A stretch of DNA of 5,666 nucleotides from Actinomycetes bacterium (GTDB taxonomy: Bacteria; Actinomycetota; Acidimicrobiia; Acidimicrobiales; Microtrichaceae). Every line of letters starts with the position of its first letter. Positions within the stretch are counted from its first letter, which is position 1. Shown one piece after another: positions 1 to 4,782 of this stretch. The DNA lies in contig JAFAFZ010000608.1 in NCBI GenBank assembly GCA_023423215.1, positions 1-5,666 of the forward strand, in the 5' to 3' direction. The notes under the pieces were generated by a model that saw only the letters and a list, made by a program, of their open reading frames with translations, was not told the DNA's origin and did no database searches. Position numbers and translations under genes: made by a program.

Positions 1-14
1 GCCTGGCGGCGGCC

Positions 15-1022
15 TCAGCGCTGGGCGAGGTGGGCGTCCGCGAGCCGCGCGAAGCCGTCCGCCCAGCCGACCGACGTCGGCCCGCAGATCGCCTCCATGC
101 GGCTCGTGTCGATGGTGACGCCGCCGATGGTGGCGGCCGTCTCCTCGAAGGCCACCTGGAGCCCGCAGCGCTCGGCGAGGAACTCGCACCACTGCTCGAG
201 CGAGACCTGCTCCACCCCACCCCAGTTGGTGATGGTGGCCGGCACCGTCGCCGCCGCCACCAGCGCCGGGACCGTCGCGGCGATGTCCTCGAGGTCGATC
301 GGGTTGAACAGGTTCGGACGGTCCGCGTCGACGGGGATCGGCATGCCCGCCTCCATCATCGCCAGGTGGAACGCCGGCCAACCCCGCGGCGACCCGTCGG
401 GTCCGACGCCGTAGGGCACGTTCAGCCGGGCGATCGTCGTCGGGATCGCCAGGTGGCGGCACATCGTGCGCACCACCTCCTCGGCCGCGATCTTGGCGAT
501 CGAGTAGGTCGGCATGATCGGCCGGTGGTTGTCGCCCAGGGGCGCCGTCTCGTCCAGCCGGGTCGGGCCGGCCGGGTCGTAGACGCCGGTGGACGAGCAG
601 TGCAGGAACGCCGTCGGACGCACGTGCGCCATCAGCAGCCCGGGGCCCTCGGCGTTGGCACGCAGGTCCAGGTCCCAGCGCTGGGTCTTGACGACCGCGA
701 AGTTGAGCACCGCGTCGACGCCCGTGGGCACGTCGGAGAAGTCGGCCCCGACGAGGTCGACGCCCACGCAGCGCACCCCCGCCTCCTCGAGTCGGCCACG
801 CGCGGCGTCGTCGGTGAAGCGGGCCAGGCCGATCACCTCGTGGTCCTGCGCCAGGCGGGTGGCGACCGTCTCGGCGACCTGCCCCGTGACGCCCGTGACG
901 ATGATCGTCCGCAGTGTCGCGCCCCAGGCTGCGCCGGCTGCGGCTCCCCCGTCGGTGCTCGTGCTCACGTCGTCGGTGCCGCCCGCCGCTGCACCCGCGG
1001 TGCTCGTGCTCACGTCGTCCAT
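15..1022 (-). CDS. NAD(P)-dependent epimerase/dehydratase family protein (extended SDR)
   Basis: This 335-residue protein is probably a cytoplasmic NAD(P)-dependent oxidoreductase or epimerase acting on a sugar-nucleotide, sterol-like or other hydroxy/keto substrate; the substrate cannot be read from the sequence. The Rossmann fold starts near residue 38 with the dinucleotide-binding motif TGVTGQVA (43-50), where the usual third glycine is alanine. The catalytic set follows the extended SDR pattern: CSSTGVY (142-148) supplies the Ser/Thr, and Y173-S-I-A-K177 is the YxxxK pair. RLNVPYG (199-205) and FNPIDLEDIA (239-248) match the substrate-side segments of GalE-like enzymes. Residues 1-36 are a low-complexity Ala/Gly/Ser/Thr/Asp extension made from a 15-residue repeat and are not part of the fold. 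The ATG at 1022 is chosen because AGGGGG lies 4 bases upstream and no ATG, GTG or TTG start lies next to the fold. It is divergent from the RG-rich gene, with a palindromic operator candidate between them. Confidence 0.9.
   Translation of the reverse strand: MDDVSTSTAGAAAGGTDDVSTSTDGGAAAGAAWGATLRTIIVTGVTGQVAETVATRLAQDHEVIGLARFTDDAARGRLEEAGVRCVGVDLVGADFSDVPTGVDAVLNFAVVKTQRWDLDLRANAEGPGLLMAHVRPTAFLHCSSTGVYDPAGPTRLDETAPLGDNHRPIMPTYSIAKIAAEEVVRTMCRHLAIPTTIARLNVPYGVGPDGSPRGWPAFHLAMMEAGMPIPVDADRPNLFNPIDLEDIAATVPALVAAATVPATITNWGGVEQVSLEQWCEFLAERCGLQVAFEETAATIGGVTIDTSRMEAICGPTSVGWADGFARLADAHLAQR
954..1019 (-). repeat. 45-bp in-frame tandem duplication in the reductase N-terminus
   Basis: A 21-bp block (GGTGCTCGTGCTCACGTCGTC on the plus strand) occurs exactly twice, at 954-974 and 999-1019, 45 bp apart. 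It encodes DDVSTST at residues 2-8 and 17-23 of the reductase, each followed by an Ala/Gly-rich run. The period is 15 codons, so the reading frame is kept. The second half of each unit has diverged while the DDVSTST block is identical at DNA level, which suggests a fairly recent duplication or gene-conversion event. Confidence 0.85.
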
Positions 1023-1026
1023 CGGT

Positions 1027-1032
1027 CCCCCT
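1027..1032 (-). promoter_or_regulatory. Ribosome binding site of the reductase
   Basis: On the minus strand AGGGGG sits 4 bases before the ATG at 1022. It is a reasonable Shine-Dalgarno match and decides the start, so that the low-complexity N-terminal extension appears to be translated. Confidence 0.55.
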
Positions 1033-1068
1033 GTCGTCGTCTCGCGTGCGTCCCCGACGCCCGCCAGC

Positions 1069-1082
1069 CCCCGGATCCGGGG
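1069..1082. promoter_or_regulatory. GC-rich palindrome CCCCGGATCCGGGG in the divergent region
   Basis: This is a perfect 14-bp palindrome without a loop, located between the reductase start and the GAGAACGCGTTCTC palindrome. On the minus strand it would fall in the 5' leader of the reductase transcript or in its promoter. It could be a second protein-binding site. In a genome this GC-rich a C/G palindrome can arise by chance, so confidence is low. Confidence 0.25.
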
Positions 1083-1091
1083 CCGGCAGGA

Positions 1092-1111
1092 AACGAGAAC
1101 GCGTTCTCTTT
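1092..1111. promoter_or_regulatory. Palindromic operator candidate (KstR-like, AACnnGTT core)
   Basis: Positions 1095-1108 read GAGAACGCGTTCTC, a perfect 14-bp inverted repeat, and two more A-T pairs flank it after one mismatch (1092-1111). The AACnnGTT core with AG/CT arms resembles, from memory, the operator of KstR, the TetR-family repressor of sterol catabolism in mycobacteria (TnnAACnnGTTnnA); the outer T...A pair is G...C here. It lies 72 bp from the reductase ATG and over 40 bp upstream of the proposed -35 of the RG-rich gene, so control of the reductase is more likely. The minus-strand hexamer TAGAAA at 1114-1109 abuts it and could be a -10 box. Confidence 0.55.
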
Positions 1112-1151
1112 CTAGCCCGCTCGGGCCGCCCGGGTGGCCGGCTCCAACCGT

Positions 1152-1182
1152 TTGTCGGCGGCGCGTGCACCACGGGTAGGTT
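1152..1182 (+). promoter_or_regulatory. Leaderless-type promoter of the RG-rich protein gene
   Basis: TTGTCG (1152-1157) is a plausible -35 element and TAGGTT (1177-1182) a good actinobacterial -10 box (TAnnnT), with a rather long 19-bp spacer. Only 8 bases separate the -10 box from the ATG at 1191, so transcription should begin at or next to the A of the start codon. No Shine-Dalgarno sequence precedes that ATG, which is consistent with a leaderless mRNA. Confidence 0.55.
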
Positions 1183-1190
1183 GGGGCCCT

Positions 1191-2888
1191 ATGTCTCGTC
1201 GCCTAGAGATCGAACTGACCAGCGAGCGCCCCGACGGGGTGTGGACGTGGAGGGCAGCCGGTGCCAAGCAGCCCAAGGGCGAGCTGGCCGGATCCGTGCT
1301 GCCCGCCGGCGCCAAGGTCGGCGACGTGGTGCGGGCGGACGCCGAGTTCGCCATCGACGGCATCGAGATCCTCAGCGTCCTGCCGCCCAAGGCGGCCCGC
1401 AAGGAACCCGAGACCCTGACCGTCGTCGGCACCCGCCAGGACGAGCCGCTCGTGACCACCCAGCTCGTCGAGAAGCGTGGTCGTGGCCGCGACGGCGACC
1501 GTCGTGGTGGTCGCCGTGAGCGTGGCGACCGGGACGACCGTGGTCCTCGTGGCGACCGGGGTGGCCGCGACCGGGACCGCAGCCGTGGTGATCGACCGGG
1601 GGGCGACCGTCCCCGCGGACCGCGCCCCGACCCGGTGCCCGAGCGCCCGAAGCCGAAGCGCCTGCGCCCCGGCCGCCAGCACCGCGCCGCGGTCCTGGAC
1701 ACCCTGCCCGTCGAGCACCGTCCCATCGCCGAGCAGGTGCTCCGCGGTGGCGTGCCCGCCGTGCGGGAGGCCATCACCAAGCAGAACGAGCAGGCGAAGG
1801 CCGAGAACCGACCCGAGATCCCCGCCGACCAGCTCGTGGCGCTCGCGGAGCAGCTGCTGCCCGGCCTGCGCGCCGCCGAGTGGCGTGACCGCGCCGACGC
1901 CGCGCTGGCCGACCTGGACGAGCTGGACCTGCGCGACCTGCGCTCGGTCATCGTCGCTGCCGACGGCGTCGTGCGCGACCCCGAGTCGCTGGCGCTGAAG
2001 GACCAGATCCAGGAGGGCCTCACCCGTCGCATCGAGGAGGAGCAGGCGCTCTGGATCGCGGACATCACCGCGAACCTGGACGGTGGCCGCTTCGTGCGGG
2101 CGCTGCGCCTCAGCTCGCGCCCGCCGAAGGCGGGTGCGCCGCTGCCGGTCGAGGTGTCGAGCCGGCTCGTCACGGCGGTCTCCGAGGGGCTGACCCCGAC
2201 CGTGAACCAGGACCTGTGGGCCGCCGCGGTCGACGCGCTGGCGTTCTCGCCGGTGCGTGGCCAGGTCGAGCCGGCCGGCCGGCCGGAGGAGCCCTCCCCC
2301 GCCCTGCTCGACGCCGTGCGTCGGGTGGGCGACCGCCTGCCCAGGATCGTCGAGCTGTTCGGGCTGGACCCGGCCGAGATCGCTGCGGCGGCCAAGAAGC
2401 GGGGCCGTGGCGGCGCGCGTGGCCGCGGCGGCGACGCCAAGCGTGGCGGTCGGGGCGAGGGTGGAAAGGGGGGCGGCCGGACGTCCTCCCCCGCCGAGGC
2501 GCCCGCCGCATCGGAGTCGACTGCCGAGGTCGAGACCACCACGGCCGAGGCCGAGGTGGGCGGCGTCGCGACCGACGTCGTCGAGACGACCACGACCGAG
2601 ACGGCTGCCGCCGACACCGGTCCGGCTGACACGACCGAGACGGTCGAGGCCGTCGAGGCCGAGGTGGCCGCGGCAGAGGTCGCGCCCGAGGCGGCCACCG
2701 ACGCAGGTGCCCCCAGCCCCGATCCGGAGCCCCAGGTCGACGAGCCCGTGGCCGCAGCGTCCGAGTCCGAGCCTGGGTCCGAGTCCGAGGCTGCGCCCGA
2801 GTCCGAGGCTGCGCCCGAGTCCGAGGCTGCAGGGGCGGACGACGTCGAGACCGTCGTCGTCGACGACGACCCGAACGCCCAGCCCTAG
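1191..2888 (+). CDS. RG-rich, multi-domain putative RNA-binding protein with acidic tail (unknown family)
   Basis: I do not recognise a named family for this 565-residue protein. Residues 1-67 look like a small beta-rich domain (RLEIELTS, VWTWRAAG, a KVGDVV strand, then IEILSVLPPK), possibly OB- or TRAM-like. Residues 95-147 are an Arg/Gly/Asp tract with many RG, RGG and GDR steps. Residues 163-400 are a mostly helical, well-ordered core (for example HRPIAEQVLRGGVPAVREAI and ALWIADITANLDGGRFVRAL). Residues 402-430 form a second, Gly-rich RGG tract (KKRGRGGARGRGG). Residues 434-565 are a disordered Glu/Ala/Thr/Ser/Val tail ending in an Asp cluster. RGG tracts beside a small beta domain suggest RNA binding; this is inference. 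There is no signal peptide or membrane segment, so it is cytoplasmic. The ATG at 1191 is chosen because a -10 box lies 8 bases upstream; an in-frame GTG at 1134 would add 19 residues but lies upstream of that box. Half the Arg codons of the first tract are CGT, in contrast to the CGC-rich neighbourhood. Confidence 0.85.
   Translation: MSRRLEIELTSERPDGVWTWRAAGAKQPKGELAGSVLPAGAKVGDVVRADAEFAIDGIEILSVLPPKAARKEPETLTVVGTRQDEPLVTTQLVEKRGRGRDGDRRGGRRERGDRDDRGPRGDRGGRDRDRSRGDRPGGDRPRGPRPDPVPERPKPKRLRPGRQHRAAVLDTLPVEHRPIAEQVLRGGVPAVREAITKQNEQAKAENRPEIPADQLVALAEQLLPGLRAAEWRDRADAALADLDELDLRDLRSVIVAADGVVRDPESLALKDQIQEGLTRRIEEEQALWIADITANLDGGRFVRALRLSSRPPKAGAPLPVEVSSRLVTAVSEGLTPTVNQDLWAAAVDALAFSPVRGQVEPAGRPEEPSPALLDAVRRVGDRLPRIVELFGLDPAEIAAAAKKRGRGGARGRGGDAKRGGRGEGGKGGGRTSSPAEAPAASESTAEVETTTAEAEVGGVATDVVETTTTETAAADTGPADTTETVEAVEAEVAAAEVAPEAATDAGAPSPDPEPQVDEPVAAASESEPGSESEAAPESEAAPESEAAGADDVETVVVDDDPNAQP
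1473..1631 (+). repeat. Arg/Gly/Asp-rich low-complexity tract with recurring GGCGACCG
   Basis: This segment encodes residues 95-147 of the RG-rich protein. Twenty arginines lie between residues 96 and 145, mixed with Gly and Asp. The octamer GGCGACCG (Gly-Asp-Arg) recurs in frame at 1494, 1524, 1551 and 1602, with spacings of 30, 27 and 51 bp, all multiples of three. This pattern suggests growth by small in-frame duplications. Confidence 0.75.
2763..2831 (+). repeat. 18-bp tandem repeat in the acidic tail
   Basis: The 18-bp unit GAGTCCGAGGCTGCGCCC is present exactly at 2781-2798 and 2799-2816, partially at 2817-2831, and in degenerate form at 2763-2780. It encodes the ESEAAP repeat of the C-terminal acidic tail. 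Being a multiple of three, copy-number change would keep the frame. Confidence 0.85.
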
Positions 2889-2891
2889 CGG

Positions 2892-3446
2892 TCAGTACAG
2901 CTCGAGCAGCTCCCGGGGGTGTCGCAGGACGACGCCCTCGGGCGCCGCCGCGGCCACGCGCGGGTTCCAACCCGCCCACACCATCGGGCAGCCCACCTGC
3001 TCGGCGCAGCGCAGGTCCCCCGCGCTGTCCCCGACCATCGCCACCTGCGAGGCCTGCAGGCCCATGACCTCGAGCACGGGGTCCAGGCGCTTGTGCTCCC
3101 AGTCGAAGTGGTCCGAGTACACGGCGAGCTCGGGCTGCCAGCCCAGGCGCAGCAGCTCGGCCGAGGCCGAGCGCGGGTGCTTGTTCGAGCAGATCGCCCA
3201 CCGGCCGAGCTGCGGCACGACCTCGGCGACGCCGGGGAAGGGCTGCACGACCTGCTCGTCGTACGCGTCGACGTAGGCGTCCATCGACAGGCCCAGGCGG
3301 TCGCACTCCTCGCGGATGGCGTGGCCGAAGCTGATCTCGTCCTGCGGCACCCCGAGCGACAGGAACGGCTGCACCAAGGCGTCGTCGGAGTCGACGAGCG
3401 TCCCGTCGAAGTCGAAGATCAGGGCGGTCACGGAGGGCAGCGGCAC
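2892..3446 (-). CDS. HAD-superfamily hydrolase (phosphoglycolate phosphatase-like)
   Basis: This 184-residue cytoplasmic protein carries all four haloacid dehalogenase motifs. Motif I is FDFDGT with nucleophile D12 and acid/base D14; motif II is the serine of CSNK (S87); motif III is K119 in EHKRLDP; motif IV is GDSAGD with D140 and D144, the Mg2+ ligands. A helical cap (about residues 20-75) lies between motifs I and II, so it is a C1-cap enzyme like Gph or beta-phosphoglucomutase-type phosphatases. It probably removes phosphate from a small metabolite; the substrate is not readable. It is a little shorter than typical 210-230-residue Gph proteins. The GTG start at 3446 lies 6 bases after a possible -10 box (TACCGT); a second in-frame GTG at 3431 is possible. 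It converges on the RG-rich gene with 3 bp between stops and diverges from the crotonase gene across 65 bp. Confidence 0.9.
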   Translation of the reverse strand: MPLPSVTALIFDFDGTLVDSDDALVQPFLSLGVPQDEISFGHAIREECDRLGLSMDAYVDAYDEQVVQPFPGVAEVVPQLGRWAICSNKHPRSASAELLRLGWQPELAVYSDHFDWEHKRLDPVLEVMGLQASQVAMVGDSAGDLRCAEQVGCPMVWAGWNPRVAAAAPEGVVLRHPRELLELY

Positions 3447-3452
3447 GGGGCG

Positions 3453-3458
3453 ACGGTA
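3453..3458 (-). promoter_or_regulatory. Possible -10 box of the HAD gene
   Basis: TACCGT on the minus strand fits TAnnnT and ends 6 bases before the GTG start at 3446, the same leaderless arrangement as for the two plus-strand genes. No well-spaced -35 is visible: TTGACC at 3489-3484 would be 25 bp away. The call therefore rests mainly on the analogy. Confidence 0.3.
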
Positions 3459-3475
3459 GCGCGCACCAGGAACTA

Positions 3476-3487
3476 GACCGCTCGGTC
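3476..3487. promoter_or_regulatory. Inverted-repeat operator candidate GACCG-CT-CGGTC
   Basis: A perfect 5+5-bp inverted repeat with a 2-bp centre lies in the 65-bp gap between the divergent HAD and crotonase genes. It covers the place expected for the -35 element of the crotonase promoter, so a bound protein would block it. Such short near-continuous palindromes are typical of TetR-family operators, which commonly control acyl-CoA genes in actinobacteria. The regulator is not encoded in this window. Confidence 0.5.
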
Positions 3488-3498
3488 AAGCGCTGGGC

Positions 3499-3504
3499 TA
3501 GATT
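3499..3504 (+). promoter_or_regulatory. -10 box of the crotonase gene (leaderless promoter)
   Basis: TAGATT ends 7 bases before the ATG at 3512, so transcription should start at about the start codon. There is no Shine-Dalgarno sequence between it and the ATG. The -35 region is poor (TAGACC at 3474-3479 or GACCGC at 3476-3481) and overlaps the inverted repeat. Confidence 0.55.
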
Positions 3505-3511
3505 CCGCGAC

Positions 3512-4288
3512 ATGAGCGTGGACTACGAGAAGCAGGGCAACGTCGGCATCATCACGATCAATCGTCCTGATGCCCGCAACGCGGTCAACAGCGAGGTCGC
3601 ACAGGGCATCGAGGCGGCGATCGACCAGATCGAGGCGGACGACGAGGTCTGGGTCGGCATCCTCACCGGCGCCAGGACGGAGAAGGGCTACATCTTCTGC
3701 GCCGGCGCCGACCTGAAGCAGATGGCGGTCGATCCGGGCGGCATGTCGACCGCGAAGGGCGGCTTCGGCGGCTTCGTGACCCGTGAGCGCACCAAGCCCG
3801 TCATCGCGGCGGTCGACGGTCCCGCGCTGGCCGGTGGCACCGAGCTCGTGCTGGCCGCGGACCTGCTCGTCGCCTCGCGCACGGCCGTGTTGGGCATCCC
3901 CGAGGTGAAGCGCAACCTGGTCGCCGCCGCCGGCGGCCTGTTCCGCCTGCCCCGCAAGATCCCGCGCAACATCGCCATGGAGCTCGCGCTCACGGGTCGC
4001 CTCGACTTCCCGGCCGAGCGGGCCTACGACTTCGGCTGGGTCAACCGCCTCTGCGAGGAGGGCGAGGCCCTCGAGACCGCCAAGGCCCTCGCCGCCGAGA
4101 TCACCGCGAACGCGCCGCTGGCGGTGCGCGAGAGCCGCATGATCGTCCTCGAGGCGACCGACCAGCCCGACGAGGTCGGCTGGAAGCTCTCGGGCGACGG
4201 CATCATCAAGATGTTCGGCACCGAGGACTTCTCCGAGGGGCTCACCGCCTTCGCCGAGAAGCGTCCCCCGGTCTGGAAGGGTCGCTGA
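3512..4288 (+). CDS. Enoyl-CoA hydratase/isomerase (crotonase) family protein
   Basis: This 258-residue protein has the usual length of a monofunctional crotonase. It probably adds water across the double bond of 2-enoyl-CoA esters in beta-oxidation of fatty acids, sterol side chains or amino-acid-derived acyl-CoAs. The CoA/oxyanion-hole segment is FCAGADLK (62-69), and the second oxyanion segment is GPALAGGTEL (103-112). E111 and E131 (in IPEVKRN) are 20 residues apart, like catalytic Glu144 and Glu164 of the rat hydratase, so hydratase activity rather than only isomerase activity is likely. VAAAGGLFRLPRKIP (137-151) matches the conserved PGAGGTQRL-type segment. The C-terminus EGLTAFAEKRPPVWKGR is the standard family ending. 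The exact acyl chain cannot be inferred. The gene is monocistronic here, with an apparently leaderless promoter overlapped by an operator-like inverted repeat, and it is followed by a strong hairpin. Confidence 0.93.
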   Translation: MSVDYEKQGNVGIITINRPDARNAVNSEVAQGIEAAIDQIEADDEVWVGILTGARTEKGYIFCAGADLKQMAVDPGGMSTAKGGFGGFVTRERTKPVIAAVDGPALAGGTELVLAADLLVASRTAVLGIPEVKRNLVAAAGGLFRLPRKIPRNIAMELALTGRLDFPAERAYDFGWVNRLCEEGEALETAKALAAEITANAPLAVRESRMIVLEATDQPDEVGWKLSGDGIIKMFGTEDFSEGLTAFAEKRPPVWKGR

Positions 4289-4312
4289 GGCGAGCCCGAC
4301 CGCGGTCGTCGA

Positions 4313-4353
4313 CGTGCCGCTCCCTCCCGGGACCTCCGGGAGCGGGCGGCACG
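4313..4353. terminator. Hairpin between convergent genes, probable two-way terminator
   Basis: CGTGCCGC (4313-4320) pairs with GCGGCACG (4346-4353), and CTCCCGG (4324-4330) pairs with CCGGGAG (4336-4342) around a GACCT loop. All pairs are in register, giving an 18-position stem with one C-C mismatch and one G-U pair. It fills most of the 71-bp gap between the crotonase stop at 4288 and the NUDIX gene stop at 4360. There is no T-run on either side, as is common for actinobacterial hairpin terminators. Confidence 0.7.
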
Positions 4354-4359
4354 CTCGCG

Positions 4360-4782
4360 TCAGACCACCGTGTCGATGAGCTCCTGATCGGCCAGGAACT
4401 CGGCGAGGCCCTCTCGCAGGCGCAGCTCGGGCACGGTCCACACCGGCACCCAGTCCACCTCTGCCGCCGTGGGGTCGCCGGCGGGCTCGGTGTCCATCAG
4501 CACGGCCGTGAAGTACATGACGACCCGGTGCCGACCCGGGGCGTCGTCGTCGATGACCTCGGCCCAGCCGAGGAAGGGACCGCACAGGACGTCCGCGTGG
4601 CCGGTCTCGCCGCCGAAGGTCCGCACGACCGCCTCGGCCATCGTCTCGCCGAGCGAGAGGGCGCCCCCGGGCACGTCCCACTCCCCCGCCGCAGGACCGG
4701 CACCTCGTCGCACGAGCAGCAGGTCGTCGCCCCGCTGCACGACCGCTGCGACCTCGAGGTGGGGCGTCGGGACCTCGCTCAC
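4360..4782 (-). CDS. NUDIX-fold protein with a degenerate NUDIX box
   Basis: This 140-residue protein has the overall layout of a small MutT-like NUDIX hydrolase: strand LEVAAVVQRGDDLLLVRRG, then GEWDVPGG (33-40), a NUDIX-box helix, and VVMYFTAVL followed by EVDWVPVWTVPEL. NUDIX enzymes cleave nucleoside diphosphates linked to a moiety X using Mg2+ held by the box GX5EX7REUXEEXGU. Here G40, E46, R54, E59 and G61 are kept, but the E after R54 is T55 and the first E of the EE pair is G58, so two of the usual acidic residues are missing. Activity may be lost, altered or rely on other residues. The GTG start (4782) overlaps the stop of the acetyltransferase gene by 4 bases (GTGA), indicating translational coupling. 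It is the last gene of this minus-strand cluster. Confidence 0.85.
   Translation of the reverse strand: MSEVPTPHLEVAAVVQRGDDLLLVRRGAGPAAGEWDVPGGALSLGETMAEAVVRTFGGETGHADVLCGPFLGWAEVIDDDAPGRHRVVMYFTAVLMDTEPAGDPTAAEVDWVPVWTVPELRLREGLAEFLADQELIDTVV

Noticed and set aside
1..14. Leading bases downstream of the reductase stop
   Set aside because: Too short to call a terminator or gene.
30..1115. A long plus-strand open frame opposite the reductase
   Set aside because: The translation is Arg/His/Asp-rich with no domain, while the minus-strand frame has full SDR motifs and a ribosome binding site.
1134..1190. N-terminal extension of the RG-rich protein from GTG 1134
   Set aside because: It lies upstream of and across the proposed -35 and -10 boxes, and the added residues do not look like part of a domain.
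1494..1609. Recurring GGCGACCG octamers considered as iterons or CRISPR-like repeats
   Set aside because: The copies are short, unevenly spaced and all in frame as Gly-Asp-Arg codons, so they are explained by the protein repeat.
2271..2286. CCGG repeated four times, a self-complementary run
   Set aside because: It lies within the RG-rich gene and encodes ordinary residues between the helical segments. A short C/G run is unremarkable in this genome.
1112..2698. A long minus-strand open frame opposite the RG-rich protein gene
   Set aside because: It is a Ser/Arg/Pro low-complexity product mirroring the RG and acidic repeats. The plus-strand frame has a promoter, an ordered core and the expected third-position bias.
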